Origin: Chitinophagales bacterium
GTDB lineage: Bacteria; Bacteroidota; Bacteroidia; Chitinophagales; LD1
Direction: 5' to 3'
Length of the DNA: 64,000 nt
Assembly: GCA_016787045.1 (NCBI GenBank)
Contig: JAEUVA010000008.1
Coordinates: forward strand, 1 to 64,000
Shown: one piece after another, positions 54,301 to 62,407 of the stretch
Numbering within the stretch: position 1 is the first letter of the stretch
Layout: the number at the start of each line of letters is the position of its first letter
Notes under the pieces: model-generated
Seen by the model: the letters and a program-made list of their open reading frames with translations, nothing else
Database searches by the model: none
What the model was told of the DNA's origin: nothing
Translations under genes and position numbers: made by a program

Positions 54301-54806
54301 CACAAACTTTCAATGTAGTTGTTCTCGTAGGTAATGTATGGGTTATCCATATCTACCCAATAACCCATTTTGCGCGTAAGGTCGTTCCAGATGTCGGTAA
54401 ACTTCATCACATCCTCACGGCAAAGTTTGTTGTACTCGGCAACTGTGATTTTAGTACCAATGTCGGCTTTTGTGATACCGAGTTGTTTTTCCACCCCCAA
54501 TTCTACCGGCAAGCCGTGGGTGTCCCATCCGGCTTTGCGCTCCACGCGGTAACCTTGCAAAGTTTTAAATCGGCAAAACAAATCTTTGATGGTGCGGCTC
54601 ATTACGTGGTGAATGCCCGGCTTACCGTTGGCACTTGGTGGGCCTTCGTAAAACACAAAGCGTTTATCCTCGGGGCGGGTATCCACGCTTTGTTCAAAAA
54701 TTTTATTCTCTTCCCACCATTTCAAAATTTCCTTTTCGATGGTTGGCAAGTGGAGTTGGTCGTATTCGGGGTAATGGTTCGGCTGTTCAGGATTCTTCCG
54801 TTTCAT
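51396..54806 (-). CDS. ileS: Isoleucyl-tRNA synthetase (type 2, GXHH signature)
   Basis: From the ATG at 54806 (MKRKNPEQPNHYPEY) the protein has 1136 aa; an in-frame ATG at 54854 adds a hydrophobic non-conserved 16-mer. The class I signature region reads EGPPSANGKPGIHHVMSRT, so HIGH is replaced by GIHH. Other motifs are the editing domain (AWTTTPWTLPSNTALAV), DSWFIRTT, WFDSGAMPYAQWHYP and KMSKRLGN. The long C-terminus (DUF5915-like) lacks the zinc finger of type-1 enzymes, consistent with the eukaryote-like type 2 IleRS. It charges tRNA-Ile and edits valine. It heads the ileS-unknown-lspA-recG operon and is divergent from porZ, 150 bp away. Confidence 0.96.
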   Translation of the reverse strand: MKRKNPEQPNHYPEYDQLHLPTIEKEILKWWEENKIFEQSVDTRPEDKRFVFYEGPPSANGKPGIHHVMSRTIKDLFCRFKTLQGYRVERKAGWDTHGLPVELGVEKQLGITKADIGTKITVAEYNKLCREDVMKFTDIWNDLTRKMGYWVDMDNPYITYENNYIESLWALLKKLYDKNLLYEGYTIQPYSPAAGTGLSSHELNQPGCYRNVKDVSAIAQFKVLGSKFNVDGDVFFLAWTTTPWTLPSNTALAVGKQIEYSLVKTFNPFTHQPIHVILAKDLVGKYFSAENAELSFEDYKKGDKKIPFKVLASYKGQDFEGYEYEQLLPYTQPTDGDAFRVVLGDFVTTTDGTGIVHIAPSFGSDDFKVAKQNGIGSLTLVDRSGKFTNEVNDPVFPLQGRYVKEAYLTDAEKEQEFKLQHEILHVNNIIADLKSYMSVDDLIVLKLKLENKLFKTEKYEHNYPHCWRTDKPIIYYPLDSWFIRTTAVKERLIELNKTINWKPAHTGEGRFGQWLENLVDWNLSRSRYWGTPLPIWTTEDGSETKCIGSIAELESEIAKAVKAGVSKPIEVTDLHKPVVDEITLVSDSGKPMKRVSDLIDVWFDSGAMPYAQWHYPFKNDNVFKQNFPADFIAEGVDQTRGWFFTLHVLGVMLFDSVAYKNVVSNGLLLDKAGNKMSKRLGNIVDPFETIEKYSADATRWYMMRNSDPWENMKFDINGLQDVTRSHFGTLYNTYGFFALYANIDGWRIDEQNIVPVENRPELDRWIISKLQSLIKEVTGFYNDYEPTKAARAIEKFVDEDLSNWYVRLNRRRFWKGEMSEDKKAAYETLYECLNVVAQLMSPVSPFFSDWLYQNLTTNIRVAAVANNTPLQWESVHLTLLTQPDTKIIDTDLEERMELAQRACSLILSLRKKEKIKVRQPLSKILIPVLSNKMKTQFSKVESYMLSEVNVKQIEYVDDASGIVKKKIKPNFKELGKRAGSKMKAIQNAVMAFTADDITTIEREQKYNLNIEEENFELLIGDVEILTEDIPGWLVASESGLTVALDVTITEELRLEGNAREFVNKVQNLRKDKDFQVLDRIKVTVVKNEILEKTLATFKDYIANEVLANEILLVDSLKEFDEVEMNEEILNVSIKLY

Positions 54807-54956
54807 AAGGGTGGCGAAGATAAAAAAGGAAGCCACACTGCATTTATTTGCCATCCGTTGCCCGATTGAGGCAAACGCCTATTTTCATGCCCAATTTCCG
54901 TAACATAATAACAATGTGTTTGTTGCGTTAAATGCCACTAAAATCAATGCGCATAG

Positions 54957-57266
54957 ATGAAAATTAGCTATAGTTTATTGGTCTATTTCTTAACGGTATC
55001 CGTTGCTTTTGCACAACAACGTACCCTTGGCACCTGGAAAATGTTTATGCCTTATGGCAACGGTGTAGCTATGGTTAACGCTGGAGATAAGGTGTATCAT
55101 GCTTGTATCAAAAGCATATTCAGCTATGATAAAAATACCGGAGAAATACGCACCTATGATAAAGCCACCGGCCTCAGCGATTTGGAGATTCGCACCATAG
55201 CTTATGATAATGCATCTAAGACTTTAGCTGTAGCTTACGTTAACGGCAATATTGATTTGATAGTAAATGAAACCGAGGTGTACAACATTAATGACATTAA
55301 GTTTGAAAACACCACCACATCTATTGGCATAAATGCCATTAGTTTTGCTCAAGGCAAATGTTACGTAGCACATGACCAGGGTATTTCGCTTATAGACCTC
55401 AACAAAAAAGAAATCATAAACACCTACGTAATTGGGGCTAACGGTGCACCGGTACGCGTGTATGATGTAGCTTTGGATAACACCACAATCTATGCCGCCA
55501 CTCAAGAAGGGGTAAAATACGCGCCACTTAGCTCTCCTAACTTGCAAAACTACAATACTTGGAGTTTGGTTATAGGCAACGGATTGCCGGCATTAAAGGC
55601 CAAATTTATTGATGTATTTGCCGGTAAAATTTACGCTGTACTACAAAGTGCAGCAACTGATACCCTCTTCCGGTATGATGGTAATACTTGGACACCTTTC
55701 TATTTTGACTCTGCACACACCATCACGGCAGCAGGTATAGAAAATGGAACTTATTATTTCAGTTTAATCAGCAAGCTAATTACACAAGGCAAGAATGGAA
55801 AAATTAGTAACAGCGGTTCACTAACTGTAAACGTAACACAAGGGCACGTGCGCCCCATTGGGTGGTTTGATGAAAACGGAATTGCTTATGATGCCGATGA
55901 ATGGAATGGATTGTTTAAGATTCAAGGCGGCAATGTAGAGAACATTAAACCCAACAGCCCCGCATCGGCAAACATCCATCAATTAGATTTTACAGATGGT
56001 ACATTATTTGTAGGCCCCGGCAGCGTAAGCGACTCGTGGGTTGGGTTGTACAACCGCGATGGTTTTTTTGTGTACAAAAACTATGAGTGGAGTAGCCGCA
56101 ATCAATACACCGATAATTCACTCAACAATTACCCCGATATTATTTCTATTGCTCCTAATGCGTTTACCGGCAAAACGTATTTCGGCTCATTTTTGGGTGG
56201 AGTTATTGAGTACAATAACACCACTAATGCTATTACCACATACGATACTTCAAATAGCATACTGGAATATGATTTAGGAGCACCGGGAGCTATCAAAATC
56301 AGTTGCATGGCTACTGATCAAAAAGCTAATGTATGGATGTGCAACTCCGGAGCGCAGTATGGAATAAAAATGATTAGACCCAATGGGGATTGGTACAAGT
56401 TTAACGTGCCGGTATCTTACGAAACCATGAAACAAATGATAGTAGATAGGAACGATCAGGTTTGGGCCACCATGCGTGGTGCTGCCGGTGGTGTAATGGT
56501 ATGGAGTTACAACGGAACGCTGAGCAATACTTCTGATGACAAAGTAAAATTACTGAGCACCGGTGAGGGCAGTGGCAACCTACCAGATAACATCACCTAT
56601 TGCATAACCGAAGATTTAGACGGACAAATATGGGTAGGCACTAACAAAGGTATTGGAACCTTTTACTGCCCGGGTAGTGTGTTGGGCAATAATGGCTGCG
56701 ATGCTGACCGCATAAGGGTGGAGCGCGATGGATACATCGGATATTTGTTTGGCAACGAAAGTGTTCGTGCAATTGCTGTAGATGCTGCCAACCGTAAGTG
56801 GGTGGGCACTACCAATGGATTGTGGCTTATCAGCAGTGATGGTAAAAAAGAGCTACTCAAATTTACCACAGATAATAGTCCGCTGCCCTCCAATCAAATT
56901 TCAGACATTGCTATAGATAACACTACCGGAGAGGTTTTTATTGGTACAGTAGCCGGTTTGGTCAGCTATCAGGGCGATGCTCAAGGAGAGTGTGACGATT
57001 GCAAGGAAGCATTGGTATATCCAAACCCTGTAAGGTCGGACTACACGGGGCCAATAGCCATAAAAGGACTTACAGAGCAAGCATACGTTAAGATTACAGA
57101 TGCCAGTGGCAACCTGATGTACCAAGGCATGGCCAATGGCTCGCAAATGATTTGGGATGGAAAAAATTACAAAGGAGAGAAAGCAGCAAGCGGAGTTTAC
57201 TTAGTGTTTAGCTCTACCGATTTAGGGAAAGAGCGCAGAGTAGCCAAGATTCTGCTGATGAATTGA
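54957..57266 (+). CDS. porZ: PorZ-like T9SS component with beta-propellers and sorting domain
   Basis: The protein has 769 aa. After a signal peptide (MKISYSLLVYFLTVSVAFAQ) it begins GTWKMFMPYGNGVAMV, then has two beta-propeller blocks with VWMCNS/VWATMR/IWVGTNKGI/KWVGTTNGLW blades (two-component-regulator propeller type) over about 30-680. It ends in a T9SS-type C-terminal domain from ALVYPNPVRSD (about 690) to ILLMN. The order matches Porphyromonas PorZ, a surface subunit of the T9SS attachment complex that presents A-LPS to the sortase PorU. Proximity to recO further supports the assignment. It overlaps the next gene (ATGA), so expression is coupled. Confidence 0.85.
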   Translation: MKISYSLLVYFLTVSVAFAQQRTLGTWKMFMPYGNGVAMVNAGDKVYHACIKSIFSYDKNTGEIRTYDKATGLSDLEIRTIAYDNASKTLAVAYVNGNIDLIVNETEVYNINDIKFENTTTSIGINAISFAQGKCYVAHDQGISLIDLNKKEIINTYVIGANGAPVRVYDVALDNTTIYAATQEGVKYAPLSSPNLQNYNTWSLVIGNGLPALKAKFIDVFAGKIYAVLQSAATDTLFRYDGNTWTPFYFDSAHTITAAGIENGTYYFSLISKLITQGKNGKISNSGSLTVNVTQGHVRPIGWFDENGIAYDADEWNGLFKIQGGNVENIKPNSPASANIHQLDFTDGTLFVGPGSVSDSWVGLYNRDGFFVYKNYEWSSRNQYTDNSLNNYPDIISIAPNAFTGKTYFGSFLGGVIEYNNTTNAITTYDTSNSILEYDLGAPGAIKISCMATDQKANVWMCNSGAQYGIKMIRPNGDWYKFNVPVSYETMKQMIVDRNDQVWATMRGAAGGVMVWSYNGTLSNTSDDKVKLLSTGEGSGNLPDNITYCITEDLDGQIWVGTNKGIGTFYCPGSVLGNNGCDADRIRVERDGYIGYLFGNESVRAIAVDAANRKWVGTTNGLWLISSDGKKELLKFTTDNSPLPSNQISDIAIDNTTGEVFIGTVAGLVSYQGDAQGECDDCKEALVYPNPVRSDYTGPIAIKGLTEQAYVKITDASGNLMYQGMANGSQMIWDGKNYKGEKAASGVYLVFSSTDLGKERRVAKILLMN

Positions 57267-58921
57267 TGAAAAATAAAATCCGTTTATTTTTTCAGAAACA
57301 CCGCAACAACACTCTGTTGTTTCTATCGTATTTCGTACTAACGTGTATTTTATACAACAAGACCGTTCACGCCCATTTTCTGTTTGACTGGAATACCGGG
57401 TTAATGCAATACTTACAGCAAGGTATAAAGGGGCTTACACATTGCTTTAATGATAAGTCCATGCACTGGGTAAGTCACTCATTAAACATTTTAGTGTTTG
57501 AAATTTTTGGCACCAACGCATACGGTTGGCACTTTACTTTGTTGGCTTGGCACTCTTTAAATGCTCTTTTACTAACAAGCTTGATCTATCATTTAGCCGA
57601 GTGGCACCAACTAAAAAAAGCGCGTTCTGTAGCTGTAGTGGCAACTTTACTTTGGCTGGTATCTCCCTATCACACCGATGCTGTAGTATGGGGTGGTGCT
57701 ATGCTGCATCTTGCGGTGAGCAGTTTCATGCTTGCCGGCATGCTTTGTTTTATCCAATACATAGAAACCAGACGCTCAACATACACTTTTCAAACTTATC
57801 TATGGTATTTATTAGCCATGTTTACGTTAGAAAATTTCCTCATTTTTCCGGTACTACTATTGGTTATTTATATCCTGCACTTGCAAGTACAAAAACGTTC
57901 TGCCAATCTACCAGTTGTTAAGCATTATCTGCTGCCGTTTGTTTGTTTGAATGTGATTTATCTGATAGCTAACAAATTTTACATGGACGAATGGGTGGGG
58001 CACTATGGCGAAGACGCTCATCTCAATACAGATGTATTGTTGCTCGTACCAAACCTTACCAAGTATCTAAGTAAGATGCTCTACTTTCCTTTGTTCTTTA
58101 GCTATGAAGTACGCGACCACTTGTATGCTTTGCTGCACAAACCAAAAACGGTCTATGTTGCACTAGTATTTTATACAGTATTGTTTAGCACTTTAATTTA
58201 CTTCTTTTTTAAAACAAAAAAAACAACACTACAGTTAGCTATCGGGCTTTTTGCTTTTTGTTGTGTGGCTATGCTGCCTGTTATCAGTACTTATTTTGCC
58301 TACAGCAAAGAAATTGAAGGTGATCGTTACTTCTATTTTCTGTCCTTATTTTTTTATGCGGCATTGGCGGTGGTTTTAAGTTGGCTTGGCAAAAAAACAC
58401 AGCTATTCATAACTTTAAGTTTAATAATTATATCAATATTTTTCTTATACAGAAACAACAGTTACTGGTACGAAAGCGGCAACTACGCAAACTCATTAAT
58501 GCACGATTTTAAGTGGCCAACTGCCAAGCGAGTGTATGTGTTACTTAGCCCCGATAGCTACCGTGGCGCGTACTGCCTGCGCAACAAGCCGGAAGGCACA
58601 TTAACAGAAATGCTATATGTACAACGTGGCCTTGATATGAATGGAAAAATGATTGAAGCATATCAATGGAACGCTATGTCGCCAGATGATTCGGCCAGTT
58701 GCACAATAATAGATAGCAATACTCTTGAAATTAAGCTGCATAGCAATGGCGGTTGGTTGTGGTACAAATCATTTGGTGCTACCAATACAGAAAATGATTT
58801 TTTTAAAACAACACTTAACGAGTGGTATCCACAGTACACCATACAGTTTAAGCAAAAGCAAAATGGCGATGTGTTTATTTTTGCCAACAACAAAAAATGG
58901 CAACAGATAAATAATTTTTGA
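57263..58921 (+). CDS. Multi-pass GT-C-like membrane protein
   Basis: The protein has 552 aa. About ten hydrophobic helices fill residues 15-415 (TLLFLSYFVLTCILYN, FTLLAWHSLNALLLTSLIYHL, LLAMFTLENFLIFPVLLLVIYIL, YFYFLSLFFYAALAVVLSWLG). A short first loop with an acidic residue (HFLFDWNTGLMQYL) and an aromatic C-terminal soluble domain of about 130 residues are present. This is the layout of lipid-linked-sugar (GT-C) glycosyltransferases or TMTC/YfhO-like proteins; the catalytic assignment is inference. It overlaps porZ by 4 nt and recO starts 1 nt after its stop, so all three are one operon. A role in surface-glycan assembly used by the T9SS sortase is possible. Confidence 0.7.
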   Translation: MMKNKIRLFFQKHRNNTLLFLSYFVLTCILYNKTVHAHFLFDWNTGLMQYLQQGIKGLTHCFNDKSMHWVSHSLNILVFEIFGTNAYGWHFTLLAWHSLNALLLTSLIYHLAEWHQLKKARSVAVVATLLWLVSPYHTDAVVWGGAMLHLAVSSFMLAGMLCFIQYIETRRSTYTFQTYLWYLLAMFTLENFLIFPVLLLVIYILHLQVQKRSANLPVVKHYLLPFVCLNVIYLIANKFYMDEWVGHYGEDAHLNTDVLLLVPNLTKYLSKMLYFPLFFSYEVRDHLYALLHKPKTVYVALVFYTVLFSTLIYFFFKTKKTTLQLAIGLFAFCCVAMLPVISTYFAYSKEIEGDRYFYFLSLFFYAALAVVLSWLGKKTQLFITLSLIIISIFFLYRNNSYWYESGNYANSLMHDFKWPTAKRVYVLLSPDSYRGAYCLRNKPEGTLTEMLYVQRGLDMNGKMIEAYQWNAMSPDDSASCTIIDSNTLEIKLHSNGGWLWYKSFGATNTENDFFKTTLNEWYPQYTIQFKQKQNGDVFIFANNKKWQQINNF

Positions 58922-58922
58922 A

Positions 58923-59642
58923 ATGCACCAGAATAGCCGCGCCATTGTTTTGCATACAGTTAAATACTCCGAAACCAGTATTATTACCAAGTTGTACACC
59001 GAGAATAATGGACTTGTTTCTTTTATTGTAAAAGGTGTGCGTACAGTTAAAGGCAAGAGCAAGGCAGCTCTATTTCAGCCATTAAGTATTCTGGATATTT
59101 CTTACGCGCATCGGCAAAACAAAAACCTGCAATTCATCAAAGAATATCGTTTAGCACACACATACCATAGTATCCCTTTTGATTCAGCAAAAAGTGCGGT
59201 TGGTATGTTTTTGCTGGAAGTCATCAACAAAGCATTAAAGGAGTACGAGCCGGACACAGAAATGTTTGAGTTTATACAGCATGCTTTAGAATGGTTAGAT
59301 ACCGAGCCGCTAAATCCCGATTTTCATTTACTCTTTCTCATTCACTTTTCGCGATTTTTGGGTTTTGTACCCAACAACAATTACACTGCCGATTGCAATT
59401 GTTTCAACCTAACCGAAGGTATTTTTACAAAAAAGTACGATACACAATTTACCGTATTAACAGAAACAGAGAGCCGATATATCTATGAGTTATTAGAGAG
59501 TAACCTGTTTCAAAAAAAAAATGTACACACACATTTAGCAGACCGTAAACGCACATTGAAAAATTTGATTCAATACTACAGTTTTCACTTAGAGAATTTT
59601 CAGCTCAAATCGCCAGAAGTATTAGAAGTAGTTATGAGCTAA
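58923..59642 (+). CDS. recO: DNA repair protein RecO
   Basis: The protein has 239 aa. The N-terminal OB fold starts SRAIVLHTVKYSETSIITKLYTEN and continues GLVSFIVKGVR. A helical C-terminal domain with Cys in DCNCFN stands where the zinc-binding Cys cluster is found in longer relatives; here it is incomplete. RecO loads RecA onto SSB-coated ssDNA with RecR. It is the third gene of the porZ operon and overlaps by 4 nt with the convergent kinase gene on the other strand. Confidence 0.9.
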   Translation: MHQNSRAIVLHTVKYSETSIITKLYTENNGLVSFIVKGVRTVKGKSKAALFQPLSILDISYAHRQNKNLQFIKEYRLAHTYHSIPFDSAKSAVGMFLLEVINKALKEYEPDTEMFEFIQHALEWLDTEPLNPDFHLLFLIHFSRFLGFVPNNNYTADCNCFNLTEGIFTKKYDTQFTVLTETESRYIYELLESNLFQKKNVHTHLADRKRTLKNLIQYYSFHLENFQLKSPEVLEVVMS

Positions 59643-60898
59643 GTATGCGTATTTATTCTACTTAATCTTTTCTCAATAAGTGCAATTAGTTCTTGTACAG
59701 AGCACCGACATTCATTTTCGCTTAACTGATACGCGTTGGCCATCCATTTGTAGTCAAATTCACCAAACTTTTCCGCTAAGCGCTCCTTCCAAACATTCAT
59801 TCCCCAAGCAAATATTTTTGCTCCATCTCCTTCAGCGCTGGCTTCACCGCTCAAGAACGGAAGCGAAATCAAACTCAAAACACATAGGCATGCGTGGTTG
59901 TAATCAATTTCAAATTTTTCTATAGGGTATTCTACTCCACTTTCACAAAGCAACGAATGATAAATGGATTTAGCATCTTGCTCTGTATTTTTTCGATGCT
60001 TCGCCTCTAAACTGAGAACAAGAAAGTAAGCCAAGTCATATACTGCTTTACCTTGGCGAACCGCCTGCCAATCAATAAAAACAAACCTTCCTTCTTTGTC
60101 TGATTTCGGAAACATCATATTGCCAATACGCGCATCGCCATGCAACACAGTTTCTTTCTCATTCATCAATATCCAACTGTGCTCAACTACTTTTCGTGTA
60201 CGTTGTGATACCCCACTCCACCACAAAATATTATCAAATAACAATACAGTACTCGGTTCAATTGGCATCACCTTCAGCTTATCTACTGATGAAATCTCCC
60301 AAAACTTGGCGTGTAAAGTAGCCAAACCCTTGAGGACTAACAGTAAATGCTGTTGCTCAAAACCGGTGTAAATAGAATCCAAAAATTCTACATTGTTTTG
60401 CATGTACTCAGTAACCAAACATAAATTACCGGTAAGCGGAGAGTTAAGTGCTACGTGTACTTTGGGAGCAGGGATAGATGCATCTGTTTTGACAAAATCT
60501 TGGTTGAAGTCTATTTCTTTAATGTGATTAAGTTGAAGATTGAAAATGGTGCGGTTCCAAACTGTGCCTTTTGTGGGAGCAAACTTTACAAAGTACTTCT
60601 CTTCAATTTGCCTATCATTTAGAACATACACCAACTGTGCAACACAAGCATCAGATCGAAATATCATTTCACTTTTAAGCGGTATTACATTGCAGGTAAG
60701 GTATGTGGCTGAGTTTGATATTGCGTTTGTTTTTTGCAATGCCTCATAAAGCCAAACAGGATTACAGCTTAGCTCATCAACATTTCGCGGAAACGGCAGT
60801 TTGAAATGAATTTTTCTATCTAACCAAACTACAATGTATGTACCAAAAACTATGGGCAAATACAATACCCAGATGACTGCAATTTGAATTCCCCGCAT
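59639..60898 (-). CDS. Aminoglycoside/EcKL-type small-molecule kinase
   Basis: The protein has 419 aa. An N-terminal hydrophobic stretch (IAVIWVLYLPIVFGTYIVVWL) suggests a membrane anchor. The kinase core is clear: the catalytic loop LHGDARIGNMMFP and the metal-binding FIDWQAVRQGKAVYDLAYFL, as in ecdysteroid-kinase-like (EcKL/DUF1679) and aminoglycoside/choline phosphotransferases. The substrate is unknown; family members phosphorylate alcohols such as steroids, choline or amino sugars. It follows the glutamine-synthetase-like gene by 3 nt and is co-transcribed with it. Confidence 0.8.
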   Translation of the reverse strand: MRGIQIAVIWVLYLPIVFGTYIVVWLDRKIHFKLPFPRNVDELSCNPVWLYEALQKTNAISNSATYLTCNVIPLKSEMIFRSDACVAQLVYVLNDRQIEEKYFVKFAPTKGTVWNRTIFNLQLNHIKEIDFNQDFVKTDASIPAPKVHVALNSPLTGNLCLVTEYMQNNVEFLDSIYTGFEQQHLLLVLKGLATLHAKFWEISSVDKLKVMPIEPSTVLLFDNILWWSGVSQRTRKVVEHSWILMNEKETVLHGDARIGNMMFPKSDKEGRFVFIDWQAVRQGKAVYDLAYFLVLSLEAKHRKNTEQDAKSIYHSLLCESGVEYPIEKFEIDYNHACLCVLSLISLPFLSGEASAEGDGAKIFAWGMNVWKERLAEKFGEFDYKWMANAYQLSENECRCSVQELIALIEKRLSRINTHT

Positions 60899-60901
60899 TT
60901 A

Positions 60902-62260
60902 TTATATTATTTCAAAATACCGTTTGGTTTCCCAGTCGGTAACTACCCGACTAAACTGTCTCCACTCCCACTCGCGGGTTTGAGTAAAGTGTTGTACAAA
61001 TTTTTCACCCAGCAATTCGTTGGCAATTTTTGAATCGCGCATAACAGCCGATGCATCATGCAGGTTTCTAGGAAACCTTCCATTACTCTCATCGCGGTAG
61101 CCGTTGCCAAGTGTAGCGGGCTGTTTCAATTTTAATTTATTCTTAATACCATAAAGTCCGGCTGCCAAACAAGCAGCCATGGCCAAATATGGGTTAGTAT
61201 CGCTACCTACTACTCTGGTTTCTAAGCGAGATGATTTGCTTCCGCCCGGTAGCGCCCTAAAAGCTACCGTGCGATTATCTATACTCCAGGTAACTGTAGT
61301 AGGTGCCCAAGCACCCTCTACCAACCTTTTGTATGAATTGATTGTAGGCGCTACCATAGGTAAAATGTGTGGTAAACAATGTAACTGCCCAGCCAAATAA
61401 CTTTTGAAAAGATCACTCATTTTGAGTTTGTCTTTTTCGTCATGAAAAAGATTTTTTTCCTTCTTTTTATCCCATAAACTTTGGTGCACATGCCCACTGC
61501 AACCCGGTAAATTTTCTGAAAACTTGGCCATGAATGTGGCCATAATGCCGTGCTTGTAAGCAATTTCACGCACGGCAGATTTAAACAAAACTGCCCTATC
61601 GGCTGACTCTAAAATATCACCATACATAATGGCCGCTTCATACACACCGGGGCCGGTTTCAGTATGCAGGCCTTCAACAGGTACATTAAATTGGCGCAGT
61701 AACTCAAACAGGTCGGTAAAAAATTCATTCTTTAGTGTGCTGCGTAACAAAGAATAGCCAAACATGCCGGGTGTAAGCGGCTGTAAGTTTTTGTATCCTT
61801 TATCGTGTAAAGTATCCGGTGTTTCTTGAAAGTTGAACCACTCAAACTCTTGCGAAAATACGGGAGCATATCCTGCTTTATCGGCCTGTGCTATTACTTT
61901 TTTTAATAGCTGCCGCGGACAAACGTGCAGTGAGTTATTTTTATCATCAATAAACTCGCCAAGAAAAAACGGCACATCGCTCTCCCACGGAATTTTACGA
62001 AATGTACTCAGGTCTATTCTAGCTTTGGCATCGGGGTAACCGGTATGCCAGCCGGTGTAAGCTACATTGTCGTAGGCCACGTCACCACTATCCCAACCAA
62101 ACACTACATCACAGAAGCCGAAATTAGTTTCAGCAACACTCAAAAATTTTTCCACTGAAATATATTTCCCTCTTAAAATGCCATCAATATCTGTAATAGC
62201 TAGCTTTACCTTCTTGAGCGGATGATTTTTTACGTAGTCAATGATTTGTTTTTTGTCCAT
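60902..62260 (-). CDS. Glutamine synthetase-like gamma-glutamyl ligase
   Basis: The protein has 452 aa of the GS fold. The N-terminal beta-grasp domain (VKLAITDIDGILRGKYI, FGFCDVVFGWDSGD) is followed by the catalytic domain with FSQEFEWFNF, ETGPGVYEAAIMYGD, KFSENLPGCSGHVHQSLWD and EGAWAPTTVTWSIDNRTVAFRALPGG, then the C-terminal RLETRVVGSDTNPYLAMAA. The acidic and His ligands for the metals are present. The opening DIDG, the order of motifs and the absence of the adenylylation Tyr loop point to the GlnA-like gamma-glutamyl-polyamine or FluG/lengsin-type group rather than housekeeping GS. The substrate is unknown. It forms an operon with a small-molecule kinase (3-nt spacing). Confidence 0.8.
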   Translation of the reverse strand: MDKKQIIDYVKNHPLKKVKLAITDIDGILRGKYISVEKFLSVAETNFGFCDVVFGWDSGDVAYDNVAYTGWHTGYPDAKARIDLSTFRKIPWESDVPFFLGEFIDDKNNSLHVCPRQLLKKVIAQADKAGYAPVFSQEFEWFNFQETPDTLHDKGYKNLQPLTPGMFGYSLLRSTLKNEFFTDLFELLRQFNVPVEGLHTETGPGVYEAAIMYGDILESADRAVLFKSAVREIAYKHGIMATFMAKFSENLPGCSGHVHQSLWDKKKEKNLFHDEKDKLKMSDLFKSYLAGQLHCLPHILPMVAPTINSYKRLVEGAWAPTTVTWSIDNRTVAFRALPGGSKSSRLETRVVGSDTNPYLAMAACLAAGLYGIKNKLKLKQPATLGNGYRDESNGRFPRNLHDASAVMRDSKIANELLGEKFVQHFTQTREWEWRQFSRVVTDWETKRYFEII

Positions 62261-62380
62261 GCCGTAAATGTGAAGATTTACTGTGAATTTTCAAGAAGTT
62301 AGTAGCTATTTGATAGAAAATCTTTACAAAATCTTTATACTAAAGCACTCCTTTTTTACACCGTACTTGCAATAGCCCGC

Positions 62381-62388
62381 TACATTTG
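62381..62388 (+). promoter_or_regulatory. Bacteroidota -7 promoter element for the KdpD-like kinase
   Basis: TACATTTG matches TAnnTTTG 19 nt before the GTG start at 62408. The spacing to any -33 TTTG/TTG is not ideal. Confidence 0.4.
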
Positions 62389-62407
62389 CACTCGAAATTT
62401 AAACACA

